The notes under the pieces: model-generated
What the model was told of the DNA's origin: nothing
Databases searched by the model: none
Seen by the model: only the letters and a program-made list of their open reading frames with translations
In this document: in pieces, positions 33,571 through 44,903 of the stretch
How positions within the stretch are numbered: the stretch's first letter is position 1
How the letters are laid out: each line of letters opens with the position of its first letter
Made by a program: the position numbers and the translations under genes
From: Dama dama
Taxonomy: Eukaryota; Chordata; Mammalia; Artiodactyla; Cervidae
DNA: 64,000 bases
NCBI RefSeq assembly: GCF_033118175.1
Contig: NC_083698.1
Location: forward strand, 66,185,001 to 66,249,000
Direction of reading: 5' to 3'

Positions 33571-33989
33571 CATGCTTCCCAAGGCCTCCTGTCCTTATCA
33601 GAAGTAGTAACATGGTTAATATTTGGGAAGGGTGGATGGGAACTATGATTCCTGCATTGAGAGCAGCCTTATCAATTGGCCTGTACTGTGTGCCAAGTGT
33701 GAGTTCGACCTTGTAGAAAACATCAGAAATAACCACACACTCAATCACTAACTCACTCCTGGTTTGCCTCCTCGGTCCCCTTCCTCCAGCTGGTTCCTGG
33801 GCATCTCTGCTCCCTAAGCTTCTGTACATCTGTTCTTTGCTAGCACTGCCTTCTTCCGCCAATCTCTCATTCCTGCTGCACTGAAGACCGTGCCTGAACT
33901 GTCCTAACTTTCCCCATCTCCATGCCTTCTTCCATCTCAAGGGACCTTCCTTCCAAGGAGATTTTATTCAGTTATTTATTTGCTGGATA

Positions 33990-34195
33990 TATTTATATAG
34001 TTTTGCCATAGAGCTCTCATCACAACCCTGGGAGATTGGCATTACATTTCCATACTGTACATGAGAAAAATACCCCAATTTACCCAGTGCTAGAAACAGA
34101 TTATTTATTCACTCATTCATTCAACAAGTATTTAATGAGTACCTTGAATTTGCCAGCCTGTGTGAGGACCTTGACATAATGATAGACCCAATTTT
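33990..34195. mobile_element. MIR remnant (+) followed by L2 remnant (-)
   Basis: 33990-34090 ('cagcaaccctg'-like 'cacaaccctgggagattgg', then 'tgtacatgagaaaaatacc') looks like forward MIR. 34100-34195 ('tcactcattcattcaacaag', 'tatttaatgagtacc') looks like reverse L2. Both old. Confidence 0.5.
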
Positions 34196-34214
34196 GTTTT
34201 GTGTTTTTAGCTCC

Positions 34215-35095
34215 AAGAGTTAGAATTGTCTTTACTTTTTGTCAGAGATGAATGAATGACAGCATTTGTGTACTCTACTATGTTCCATTGATCCATCTTT
34301 CTATCCTTTCACTAATATCACCCTCTCGATTACTGCAGCTTTATGCTAATATTGGAGTCAGAGAGTGTCAGTTCTACAGCTTAGCTTGCCTTCAATGTTG
34401 TGTTAGCTATTCTGGTTTTTTGCTTCGATGTATAAACTTTTTTTCAGTTTTTTTGATGTGGACCACATTTTATAGTTTTTATTGAATTTGTTACAACATC
34501 GCTTCTGTTTTAGGTTTTCGTTTTTTGGCCATAAAGCATATGGGTTCTTAGCTCCCCCACCAGGGATCAAACCACACCCCCTACATTGGAAGGCAAAGCC
34601 TTAACCCTTGGGCCACCAGGGAAGTCCCTGCATATAAATTTTAGAACCAATTTGTTGATATCCACAAAATAACTTGCTGAGATTTTGACTGGAATTGAGT
34701 TTAATCTATAGCTCTATATGGGATACCTTGACAACATTGAGTCTTCCTACCTATAAACATGGACTATCTCTCCATTTATTTAGAGATTCTTTGACTTTTT
34801 TTCACCAAAATTTTGTAGTTTTCTTCATATAGGCTGGTCTTATACATGATTTGTTAGATTTATACCTAAGAACTTTGTTTTTTTATTGACACTAATGTAA
34901 ACCAAATCAGCTTTTTAAAAATAAGTCAAACAGAGCCATTATATTCTTCTTTAAACAGCTTGACTGTTTCTTCTACTAATTTTGCAAGTTAAGCCAAATT
35001 GGTTTGTAGAAATGAAAATATACTTAAGCTATCAGCTCTTCTTATTCATACTTAATGATTCTGTTCATATAGAATAAGTACCAGCTACACTCTAG
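34215..35095 (-). mobile_element. Old L1 ORF2 3' remnant, split by a CHR SINE
   Basis: Reads in reverse as the end of L1 ORF2: 'atgttccattgatccatc', 'gattactgcagctttatgc', 'ttagctattctgg', then after the SINE 'cctataaacatggactatctc', 'tccatttatttagagattc', 'aaaattttgtagttttc' and 'gttagatttatacctaag'. The frame is full of stops and shifts, so inactive. Confidence 0.8.
34440..34628 (-). mobile_element. CHR-type SINE nested in L1
   Basis: Reverse CHR with the 'ttattgaatttgttacaaca' segment near the tail and the head 'gccaccagggaagtccc' at right. Flanks 'gatgtataaact' and 'tgcatataaatt' may be the decayed target-site duplication. Close relative of the copy at 365-522. Confidence 0.85.
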
Positions 35096-35298
35096 TTTTG
35101 ATTATTTGCATGTTCATGAGATCAGAGATCCCCAAATTTGAATAGAAGTCAAATCAGAATTTCCATTTGTTATCAAAAATAAAATGCATTGTTCAGGTCA
35201 GAATATTTCCCTGGGTACTGGGTCCCATGTTTTCTACCAATGGAATTCAGAAGAAAAATGAAGAAATGTTATTTCTTCTGTGGACCCTTCCCTTGCTA

Positions 35299-35498
35299 GG
35301 ACTTCCCTGATAGCTCAGTCGGTAAAGAATCTGCCTGCAGTGCAGGAGACCTGGGTTCAAGCCCTGGGTCAGGAAGATACCCTGGAGAAGGAAATGGCAA
35401 ACTACACCAGTATCCTTGCCTAGAAAATCCCATGGACAGAGGAGCCTGGCGGGCTGCAGTCCATGGGTTGCAGAGTTGGGTACAACTGAACAATTAAC
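35299..35498 (+). mobile_element. Bov-tA SINE
   Basis: Head 'ggacttccctgatagctcag', BovA 'gaaggaaatggcaaactac', ending 'gttgggtacaactgaac'. Similar C/T-rich text flanks both ends, but the duplication is not clear. Confidence 0.9.
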
Positions 35499-36589
35499 AC
35501 CCCCTTCCTAGCCAAGAGTGTTAAAGACCTCAGATCTTAGAATTGAAAACTAGTTGGTATCGCTCAAATTTCTGAATTTCACTGGAAATCAAAATAATTG
35601 CAAGCTTTCTTACAATTAAGAAATTAAGAAAGCATCCAGACACACATCTCAGCCCCAGTTTTTCTACCTGGGGAGTAGAGAGTTGCTCTTCTTATACCTC
35701 AATACTTAAGTGCTAGGCTCTGGGAAGCAGACCAGACATGGTGTGACATCCATCAGAGAAACACCTTCCAGAGTCCACATTTCCAGATAGGCACATTTTC
35801 ATGCTTTGATTCATTTTTTTAAAAGTAATCTATTCAAAACACTGCCCTCCAGAATTTACCATTTGAAATAACAGCAGACTTACGAAATGAGTCCCCAGGA
35901 ACCATCCTGTCTAGACTGTGATGTCAACACTGCTTTTCCAACTGGCAGGCACTCAGCTTGCCAGGTAACAAGGTGGCCTGGAGCAAATCTCTTTTTCCCC
36001 ATTAGTCCTGCCTCTGCAAATGACCAGGCTCCCTCTCCTGGTTCTTGGTTCCAGGAGGGGCTGCCAGCTTTGCCCCGATACTCTCGGAGGAGCTAACCTA
36101 GAAAATTACCAGTCCCATGCTCCATGTGTACCCACAGGTTCATTTGTTCAAGCTTTCAATCTTGCAGGCCATTTAACACACAGGCCATGAGGCCTGATGA
36201 CACCTAGGTTTCAGGTGTCAACATGGGCACAGTCCCTCACCAGGGTGTTCTCCCTTAAAATCTCCTCTCCCCAGGACGAAGGCAGCTCCTCGAAGCAGCA
36301 AGGTCAAAACTCTTCATCTCAAGGGTCTTGCCGGAAATCCATTGCTCATCCAAGCATTTCATGCCATAAAATAGGACTAATGTATATGCCAGCCCACAAG
36401 GCTGATGTTTAAGGGTAATGCCATGAGAAAGTGTTTGGAGGTTTTTGGAGGAAAAAACATACTTAGGGTCTAAATTGCAATCCAGTGAATGGACTAAGAA
36501 CACGAGTTTTAAATTATAAGACCTGGTGACAGTTTCTCCAGTGAAACTATGTATGAAAGCACACACATTTCAATTTTCAGGTCAAACAC
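35499..36589. other. Single-copy DNA, no gene supported
   Basis: Frames of 69-103 codons occur on both strands at 35887-36566 without a recognisable product. No repeat recognised. Confidence 0.35.
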
Positions 36590-37000
36590 GTCCAAGTGGC
36601 TCTAAAGCAGCTTATGGCAGCTGTCTGATGTGAGTTCTGTGATTTGAGTTTATTAGCTTCTGGCATCGGGTCCTGTATTTTGAGTGATTTCTAGAAAATG
36701 TACTTGGGAGTTATTATTTTCCTTTAGAGAATGTGATACTAAGACAAGTTTTTAATAAAGTGTTTTGAAAGGCAACAAGCTGAAAAAAAGCTGGGCAAAA
36801 TTTCAATCTAATAATAAACTGAATATGTCTCTAATTATATTGAATTTGCAAGTAATAGAATGAGGCATGTTTAGCAATTACATTTGAGTGAAATTTTGTG
36901 CCTGAAGGAAGAGAAAATGCCCCTTAAAGCTAGGGAAAATGCTGTATCATTGCATTTGATTTTAAATAGCTTTCACTCTAGACTTTCAAAGGTCTAATCA
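36590..37000. promoter_or_regulatory. Conserved-element-like AT-rich block
   Basis: More than 400 bases of repeat-free AT-rich DNA with homeodomain/POU-like cores ('ctctaattatattg', 'agcaattacatttgag', 'tgcatttgattttaaatagc'). Appearance only. Confidence 0.25.
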
Positions 37001-37495
37001 GTTCAAGAAGAGATTCTCTAATAAATATTTTGTAGAAACTGATGGTTTTCTCAAACCCAAGTTTTGTTTTGATATTTGTTTTTTATAAAGCCTTGAATAC
37101 AGACATCTCTTTGTCACATAGCCCATGGATCTCCAAGGTGGTACCCCAAAGTCAAATCTAGAAAGTGATTAGAGAATACTGAATAGAATTCTTGCCTGCC
37201 AGGCTGAAAACTCAAGAGTTAAACAGGGTTGAACCCTCCAATAAAACAATGTAATCAAATATATAAATAATTCATTTGATGACCATAGAACTGCCTCAGC
37301 ATCATTTGTCTTTGATAAGCCAAATCCACAAATAAATAGGGTGCTGACTGACATTGATGCTCTTGTCTCTCACTATGTGGCTCTGAATCAAACCCCCTCT
37401 TGACCAGAGAATCATCCATCATTTGAGCAAATTGCTCAAGGAATGAAAGCCTGGGCTAGGGAAGCCCTGGGCTGTTACGGAGTTTGCACATGCCT
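37001..37495. other. Single-copy DNA, nothing recognised
   Basis: No repeat or gene recognised up to the BovA target site. Confidence 0.35.
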
Positions 37496-37507
37496 AAGTC
37501 ATTCCAT

Positions 37508-37637
37508 CGGAGAAGGCAATGGCACCCCACTCCAGCACTCTTGCCTGGAAAATCCCATGGATGGAGGAGCCTGGTGGGCTGCCGGCTATGGGGTCGCACA
37601 GAGTTGGGCACGACTGAAGTGACTTAGCAGCAGCAGC
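37508..37637 (+). mobile_element. BovA-type SINE monomer, recent insertion
   Basis: Starts 'cggagaaggcaatggcaccc' and ends in 'gaagtgacttagcagcagc', the 3' monomer of Bov-A2 with its AGC tail. Perfect 12-bp copies of aagtcattccat flank it (37496-37507 and 37638-37649). The undamaged duplication makes it the youngest-looking insertion in the window. The usual element is a dimer; this copy has one unit. Confidence 0.95.
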
Positions 37638-37799
37638 AAGTCATTCCATTCAGTCTATACTCACAGTCAACACAGGTCAGTGTCTGCAGGTGAAGGTTGG
37701 TGGAGTGGGTGGTGGGACAGCATTGGGCCGGGACCCCTGAGACCTCCAGCTCCTTGCTTCTAGGGGCTTCTTATTCTCTGTTGTGTAAATGTACTCTTT

Positions 37800-37985
37800 G
37801 TGGTCCTGAGAGTTTTCTATTGCATCCCACAACACCACGCCAGGTAAGTACAATTGTTACTTCTCTGATTTGTAGATAAGGAAACCAGGAGTTAGAGAGG
37901 TCTAGCAACTTGTACAGTATTCAACTACTAGCCCATGGCAAAGCGTGTCTTCAATTTAAATAATCTGGTCTATTATCTGCTAAAT
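37800..37985 (+). mobile_element. MIR SINE remnant
   Basis: 'gatttgtagataaggaaacc', 'gttagagaggtctagcaac' and 'actactagcccatggcaaag' follow forward MIR. Confidence 0.65.
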
Positions 37986-40229
37986 TGTAGGGGTATTTTC
38001 TAATGGAATCTTCTCCTAAGATACCCAGACCTTACAGAGTCATTCTGAAAAGTCAGTGCATGCAGATATCAACTAGTTTCCTGTGGTAACTGAGACACAG
38101 AGAATTCACTCACTTACTAGCAACACTTACATATCAAGTCGAAGACTGGAGATCATTCCAGGGAGCCTCTCTCCCAGTTGAAACAGCTGCTACCCCCAAG
38201 CGGGGCTTGCATGGGAGAGTCACACCAGTGGCCTGGCCAGAGCTGGTGACCACAGTAGGGGCTCTTATTTTGGCCCTGCCCCCAAGCACTGCCTCCTCTG
38301 CCTTATGAAGGGAGATAGATGTTCAAATCCTTGGCATTCGATTCCTATAATTCTATATCCTAAAATTCTATAGCACCGCAGCTAGAAGGATACTCCATTT
38401 TGGAGTCAGTCATTCCTGACCTTTCTGAAATGCAGAGCACTTGCGCTGTTACTTTGGTGATGACACTGGCCCATCTCCTGCCCTGTGGTACCTGCTGATG
38501 GGCAGATATGACCTCCTCTTCCCCTCCCTGCTACTCCCAATGATAAAAGGACTTTGGGAGGCTTAAACTAAAGTATTATGGCTTTTCTCTAACTGCTCAC
38601 TACCATCTTGGGCGAAATTTGTGCTTATACGTGAATGGCTCCATCCTCCTTTATTCTTCCCTGGAGTCATTTCATCCACTGGATTATGAGTCCTTGAGTC
38701 AGGAAGCAAGATTTTACCTTTAACGTCCTAGAAAATTGCTGCAAGATATGTCACAAGGATGAAACAAAGTCATTTTTACCTGAGGCTTTGATAACCTTTT
38801 CAGTCAGATGCTTTAGCATAAAGTATAATCCTGGCTGAGTTTACCCTGCCAGAAGTTCACACATTTAGCAGTGACACATTATGGCAAATGCCACTGCCTG
38901 TCAGTTGTTAACCATCAGGATCGTAAAGAACCCGTCTGCTCCAAGTCTCCTTTATCTTTCATCTCCTCCCAGCACATTGGCACTTTCTTCTGCTTTATTC
39001 AATCCTTGAATAAAAGACCAGAGGATCGCTTCAGGATTTAGACTTCTGAATAGATCCACATTAGCTCTAAGACGTTCTTTTTTTTTTTTTCTTACCAAAA
39101 CCCAATATAATCTGTATTCTGATTTCAAAGACACCGTTATAGTTGACCTTTAAGATGACCCCTTAAAATAATTGACATGCTAAGCAGCAGGGTCCTATAA
39201 TCAGAGTCATTGTTTGTCTTGTGGTATATTCAAGGCTCTGCCTGCTAATGTTTATATGCCTGCAAATGGTTTTATTGTATGTCATCATTCTTATTATCAT
39301 CAGCATTCTGATGCCTGTTTTCTTTACTTTATCTGTTAAACAGAAGTATATTTAGCGTTCAAAGTGATACATCATAAAGGTAGAAAAAGGTGAACCCTTT
39401 GATATATTAGAAGTCTTTCATAGCATGAAATAACTATTGCCTATTATTTTACTCTTGACGTTTTTATTTTTAAGGGAATTTCACTTGATTTGTGGTGCTG
39501 ACACCTCTGATATGTTGTTTCCAGTGACCTTACATCCAAAATCAGTAGCGTGTGACATTTGATGGCCCAGATAAAAAACATTAATGGTGGAAGAGAGGGT
39601 TTATTTTCCTGGTCATAAATTAAGTTTAAATAACTCTGAATTTATTTTAAACTCTCCAGTACTTTTTACTGTCCAGGCAATAAATGTATTTATTACTGGG
39701 GGTCTACCTGGGTTTCCTCCACAGAGTCCTTTGCTTGACTGCTTTGAATCCTCTCCTTCTCTCTCCTGGAAAGCTCATCTTGCCTGTAAATGCTGATTTG
39801 CACAAATTGTTCTCTAATTTCTACCAACAGGGATCAGGAAAAGGGCTGCTTATCAGAGAAGTAACCAAAAGCATTTTTGTTGTTAAGCAGGTTAAGAAAA
39901 GCAGGAGTTAATAAAATATCCACTGATGCAGGTGATCCAGTCTTGAATGATTCTGTTTTGGAATTAGAAATAGAAAACACCGGCACAAGAAGTCATGTCT
40001 TGATCCTTCCATAGCCCCGTGTTAAGAGTTTGCTTTAGGTTCTCATTTAATTCTCACACAAATGGAAGCCCATTCCCCCATTTTTGTCTTTATTACTCTT
40101 CATCTTTATGTGTGTGTTTTTGGTACTCATTCATTAGATGTATCATAAAATTGTATTGAGAATTTCTCGGTGAAAAAATTTTATGATTTCAAAATTTCAA
40201 TCTGTATGTTTGAAAATTGCCTCCTATAT
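37986..40229. other. Single-copy DNA, no gene supported
   Basis: Has a T15 run at about 39077-39091. Weak MIR-like text near 38085-38160. Two overlapping plus frames (70 and 75 codons, 39584-39911) and a 60-codon minus frame have no recognisable family. Confidence 0.35.
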
Positions 40230-40323
40230 AGTTTATTGAGTTATAATTCACATATCATAAAATTCACCATTTTAAAGTCTACAATTCAGTGGTTTTTAGT
40301 ATTCACAAGGTCAAACAACCATT

Positions 40324-40657
40324 GTGCTATACTGTGCTGAGTCACTCAGTCATGTCCGACTCTTTGCGACCCCGTGGACTGTAGCCCACCAGACTCCTCT
40401 GCCCATGAGGATTCCCCAGGCATGAATCCTGGAGTGGATTGCCATACCCTTCTCCAGGGATCTTCCTATCCCAGGATGGAACCCAGGTCTCCCACATTTC
40501 AGCGGATTCTTTACCATCTGAGCCACCAGGGAAGCCCATGAATACTGGAGTGGGTAGCCTATCCCTTCTCCAGGGGACCTTTCTGACCCAGGAGTCGAAC
40601 CGGGGTCCCCTGCATTGCAGGCAGATTCTTTGCCACCTGAGCTACCAGGAAAGCCCC
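40324..40657 (-). mobile_element. Tandem Bov-tA-type SINE (two tRNA/BovA units)
   Basis: A full reverse Bov-tA (40324-40538, head 'ccaccagggaagccc') is joined directly to a shorter second unit (40539-40657, head 'ctaccaggaaagcccc'). Both lie within one pair of 11-bp direct repeats, so the dimer probably moved as one unit. Confidence 0.85.
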
Positions 40658-40668
40658 AAACAACCATT

Positions 40669-40761
40669 CAGTTCAGTTCAGTTCAGTTGCTCAGTCGTGT
40701 CCGACTCTTTGCAACCCCATGAATCGCAGCACTCCAGGCCTCTCTGTCCATCACAAACTTA
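40669..40761 (-). mobile_element. BovB LINE, 93-bp 3' end fragment
   Basis: Starts with the reverse BovB tail (four 'cagtt' units), then 'gctcagtcgtgtccgactc' and 'ccaggcctctctgtccatca'. Extreme 5' truncation. Bounded on each side by the 11-bp aaacaaccatt. Confidence 0.9.
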
Positions 40762-41115
40762 AAACAACCATTACCAGTATCTAATTCCAGAACGTTTTCA
40801 TCACCTGAAAAAGAAACCCTCCAACCCCCATCCCTATTCTGCTTTATACCTATTAGCAGTCACTCACCATTCCTCCCTTCCCTCAACCCCTGGAAACCAG
40901 TAATCTACTTTGGGTCTCTGTGAATTTGCCTATTCTGGATATTTAATACAAATGGAATTATACAATATGTGGTCTTTTGTATCTGAATTCTCTCATTTAG
41001 CATAATGTTTCCAAGGTTCATCCTCACTGTAGCATGTATAGATACTTCATCCTTTTGGTGGCTAAATAACATGCGGTTGTATGGATATACCACATTCTGT
41101 TTATCTGTTTATCAT

Positions 41116-41535
41116 TAGTTGTTTGGGTCAATTTTTCATTTAAAAGTTTCATCTATAGATTCAAAAGTTACCTTATAATTAATTTCTCAGGCATTAAATT
41201 GTTAGAAGTATTTTAAAGTTAAGTCTTTGAAAAAATGGTTTAAAATATATGTCATTTTATTATTTTCAATAACGACAATCACACATCTCTTATTAATTAT
41301 GTATGCATAAATTTCTTACGACTTTGCCACAAAATAGGACAAAAATAGAACAAGAAGTTTTTCATTGTATGAGTGGGAAAATTGTCATTCACTAAATATA
41401 AATTCACAAACAAAGATTGCATATATTTCTTGAATATATGAAATGCCCTCCAAATGGCTTTTCATGAAGACCCTAATCCCTCTTAGGACCTCAGGACATT
41501 TCCCTTGGAATACATCAACACCTGATACACATTCA
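41116..41535. other. AT-rich DNA, nothing recognised
   Basis: May include further decayed LINE sequence; no gene seen. Confidence 0.35.
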
Positions 41536-41685
41536 TCCTTCACTGGTCTGTAAGCTCTTTGTGGGCAGGGGCTGTGCCCGCATCATCTGCGTCTCCAGAG
41601 TCCCAGTGCCTTGTGCTCTACAGAGTACAATGCTTTGGATCTAGAAGGTTTTCACCTAACCAGTTTGATGAATGAACTAAATTAT
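41536..41685 (+). mobile_element. L2 LINE 3' end
   Basis: 'gtctgtaagctctttgtggg', 'caggggctgtgcccg' and the closing 'gatgaatgaactaaat' are the forward L2 3' end. Confidence 0.65.
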
Positions 41686-42305
41686 ATGTTCTGTTCTTTG
41701 TGCTCAAAAAGAAATTAAGAGACTTTAAAAAAAGACTTTCTGATCATTGCAAATTGGTTTCCAGTTACCACTTTCATATAGAGGAATGAACAATTCACAC
41801 CTGTATGGTTGGATGAATGTCCACAAAGTGAGTGACTCCTGTGTGACCACCATCAAATCAAAAACCACATGGTCCAGCCCATCTGACTCTCTCAATCAAT
41901 ATTTTCCTACCCTTCTCTCCAATATCATCTGGTATTCTGACTCCTAACACCACAGGTGATTTTGAACTTTATATAACAGATATTCCTTTTACACGCATGA
42001 TATTTTCAAAATAAAGCTAAAAAGCATAATTTGCAGACTTATAATAAGGATATGCATGATAAAGATTCAGATTTTAAGTAGCAAAGACTGAAGTGACCTA
42101 CAGGACAGAGATGCACCCCTCCCTGTTTTCATTTCTGACTATAATGAATTTTTTTTTTAAACTATCTCATGCTCTCTTGTGTTTTAATAGTCATTTCTTA
42201 TGTTGTTTAATTTCCTAGCATAGGAAAGTGTGAAGTAGGCAAAGTTTATCCACGTCCTTCCACTTTGAATTTTTCTTTCTCCATCTCTTTTTTTCTCTCA
42301 AGGGC
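41686..42305. other. Single-copy DNA, nothing recognised
   Basis: 41760-41945 ('gtttccagttaccactttc'...) may be an old repeat but I cannot place it. No exon. Confidence 0.3.
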
Positions 42306-42530
42306 CTTGCCTTAGTCTATTCTGGTCATGATAGCCAAAATACCATACACTGGGCAGCTTATAAATAACCATTTATTTCCTACAGTTCTGGGTAGGTCCA
42401 GCATCAGGTTGCCTGCAGATCTGCTGTCTAGTGAGGCTCTGCTTGCTAGTTCATAGATAGACAGTGGTCTTCTCGCAATGTCCTCACATGGTACAAGGGG
42501 CAAGGACACTTTCTAAGTACTCTCTTTTTT

Positions 42531-43017
42531 AAAAAAATTTATTATTTTTATTTTTTGGTGCACTGGGTCTTTGTTGCTGCATGCGGGCTTTCTCCAGCTG
42601 TGGCTGCTGCTGCTAAGTCGCTTTAGTCGTGTCTGACTCTGTGCGACCCTATGGACAGCACACCAGGCTCCTCTGTTCACGGGATTTTCTAGGCAAGAAT
42701 ACTGGAGTGGGTTGCCATTTCCTTCTCCCTAGTTGTGGCAAGCAGGGGCTATTCTCTAGTTGTGGGGTGCTGGCTTCTCATTGAGGTGGCTTCTCTTGCT
42801 GCAGCACTTGGCTCTGGGGTATGCTAGGCTTCAGTAGTTGTTGTGGGTCGGCTCAGTAGTTGCAGCAGGTGGGCTCCAGAGTGTGCAGGCTTTAGTAGTT
42901 GTGGCCCACAAGCTTAGCTCTCCCACAGCATGTGGAATCTTCCTGGACCAGGGATTGAATCCGTGTCCCCTGCATTGGCAGGCAGATTTTTAACCACTGG
43001 ACCACCAAGGAAGTCCC
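42531..43017 (-). mobile_element. CHR-type SINE, long form, nested in MaLR LTR
   Basis: A-rich tail at left, 'cactgggtctttgttgctgc', many 'agtagttgtgg'-like units, 'gaatcttcctggaccaggg', head 'ggaccaccaaggaagtccc' at right. The flanks at 42515-42530 and 43018-43030 share an 'aagt-ctcttttt' pattern, a probable old target-site duplication. Itself split by a Bov-tA. Confidence 0.88.
42605..42723 (-). mobile_element. Truncated Bov-tA nested in CHR (third layer)
   Basis: 'tgctgctgctaagtcgctt' through 'gactggagtgggttgccatt'-type text (BovA part only; tRNA head missing). Flanked by tctccagctgtggc (42591-42604) and tctccctagttgtggc (42724-42739), near-copies of the same CHR position. Confidence 0.88.
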
Positions 43018-43037
43018 AAGTTCTTTTTTATAAAGAC

Positions 43038-43098
43038 TCCTGTGCTTCAGTTTTGTCTGACTCTTTGCAACCCTATGGACTGTAGCCTGCCAGGCTCC
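43038..43098 (-). mobile_element. Short BovA fragment in the same LTR
   Basis: About 60 bases: 'gtgcttcagttttgtctgac', 'tctttgcaaccctatggac', 'tgtagcctgccaggctcctg'. 'ctcctg' occurs on both sides. A separate insertion from the Bov-tA at 42605. Confidence 0.8.
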
Positions 43099-43232
43099 TG
43101 ATTCCATTTATAAGGGCTCTGAGCTTGTGACCTAATGTCCTCCCCAAGTTCCTACCTCCTAACACCATCACCTTGGAGACTAGGTTTTGAAATGTGAATC
43201 TGGGAGGGATGCATGTCTATAGCAGACCCTTT

Positions 43233-44394
43233 CTTACTTCCATTCCTCATAATTCATCTTAAAGGGTTATCTGATCATGAAAGTATTCAATAGCTGTTAC
43301 TGGTCATCTTTTTCTACTGTATCCCTCAATGTTTGAAAGGTCTTAAACCCTTTGGAGACACGGGAATTTGAGATGGTATGACTGTGAGTCAGGGTATCAG
43401 AAGAACAGAGAGCTAAAGGGGATGCATATCTTGAGTTCAGTAAACCTTCTGACAAACTCTATCATGTTATCCTTGAAGACCAGAGGGAGAGATGTGTGAC
43501 TGACAGAATAATAGTCTGACACTGAACTGGGAAGTAAAACTAATCCACGAGATGACAGAATTATGATGTGGAAACATCTTGACAGTCTGAAGTGATAGCC
43601 CAAACTCATTGAATTTAATAGTGATAAACATCAGGTTCTGTGATCAGGATAAATAACTAACTACACACCTACAGGATGAGAGAGACTGACTAACATCTTT
43701 TCAGGTGTTAAAAAAAAAAGTCCTATGGATTTCATTTGACTGTAAGGGCAGTGCAGTGTGGCTGCCAACAGATAGCTTTCATCATAGACTTGTCCAGAGT
43801 CAAAGAGGTCACTGTTCTTTCTTCTGCCATAGTCACAAGCATTTGGTGCATTTTATTTGGTTTTGATTATCACACTTAAAAAGGAATGTGGTAAAATCAG
43901 AGAGGGTTAAAGAAGGATTAACTGGGTAATAAACGATCGGGAAACCTCATTGTTATAGGAGGAAAGATTGGAGGGTCTTTGCATCCTTAGTCAGAGATTA
44001 TTTCTGGTTTTCTCTCACATGAAGGGAGGTGAAAGACAGCACGGAGCGGAGCTACTAACTAGTATATGATCTGGGCAGACATCTAACCTTCCTACAACTT
44101 GTGAAGTGGGTTTTGATCAGATGATCACTATGTTCATTCCAGAAATAAGCTATGAATTTTGTAGCCCACATAAACCAGAAACACACGTAGTTCAGCCTTA
44201 GAGTAGTGTTCCATTCAAGAATAGTTCAGCACCCAGACTTTGTTAAAAACAAATTCCATCAAAAAATCAACTTTTCCCAAAATTTTACCCCATACTCATT
44301 CTGTTCCATCTTAGGTTGCCCTAGCCTCTGCTACCAAATTCCTTCTGAAAGCCCCCAGAAAAGAATTAGCATGTATGAAATGCTTGAGATGCAT
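43233..44394. other. Single-copy DNA, no gene supported
   Basis: No repeat recognised. The 108-codon plus frame at 44206-44532 runs into the MIR at 44395 and is unlikely to be real. Confidence 0.35.
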
Positions 44395-44575
44395 CAGGTC
44401 ATGTTTACACCCAGTGCCTCATGTAATTTTCACAGACACCATGCAAAAGATATAATTATAATTATTATGACCATTTTGTGTATGAGGAAAGGCCTGTTAG
44501 AGGCAACATTTGCCCCAGGTCATAGCTGGTAAGTGGAGCCTGGGATTTGAACTGAGGTCTTCATCTCACAGTGGC
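44395..44575 (+). mobile_element. MIR SINE
   Basis: 'gcctcatgtaattttcacag', 'attttgtgtatgaggaaagg', 'ttgccccaggtcatagctgg' and 'gcctgggatttgaactgagg' match forward MIR order. Confidence 0.75.
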
Positions 44576-44888
44576 CGAAGCTTCACAGAGCTTAGCGAGG
44601 TTGGTTTGAAGTCAGCTTGCTCTGTTTGTCATGGGCGGTCTATCTGGCTCCATAATTCCAGGCTGGTTTTGGTCTGGGGACAAAGAACCAGGCCAACATC
44701 ATGTGGCCGCATAATTTTTACTAAGAAAATGGCTCACATCAGAATTCCTCTGCTTCGGATCTTCTCAGTGTCAAAAGTAAATGTCAGTTTTTCTCATACT
44801 CACTGAGGAACACTTTGTAGAAGGAGTTGACCCAAGGAGAAGGGATACCAAGTTATAATTTTTTGTGTAGGTGAGGCTACTGCCAAGG
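44576..44888. other. Single-copy DNA, nothing recognised
   Basis: No repeat or gene recognised. Confidence 0.35.
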
Positions 44889-44903
44889 CCCAGTGCTCGA
44901 CCT

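Larger units (their letters stand above)
40230..41115 (-). mobile_element. Old L1 (L1M-type) 3' end, interrupted twice
   Basis: Reverse L1M 3' text: 'gagttataattcacatatc', 'attcagtggtttttagtatt', a break, 'atctaattccagaacgtttt', 'tattagcagtcactcacc', 'ttgcctattctggatattt', 'catttagcataatgtttcc' and 'tggatataccacattctg'. The break holds a SINE dimer and a BovB piece, both at the same target site. Confidence 0.85.
42306..43232 (-). mobile_element. MaLR-type solo LTR, split by younger SINEs
   Basis: Reverse order of a mammalian MaLR LTR: 'ccttagtctattctggtc', 'caaaataccatacactggg', 'tcctacagttctgggtagg', 'caatgtcctcacatgg', then after the inserts 'cttgtgacctaatgtcctcc' and 'ctaacaccatcaccttggag'. 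The original LTR is near 350 bases; the rest is inserted SINE. No viral genes attached. Confidence 0.8.

Noticed and set aside
37842..37850. CAGGTAAGT donor-like site
   Set aside because: It lies within MIR-derived sequence with no matching open exon upstream.
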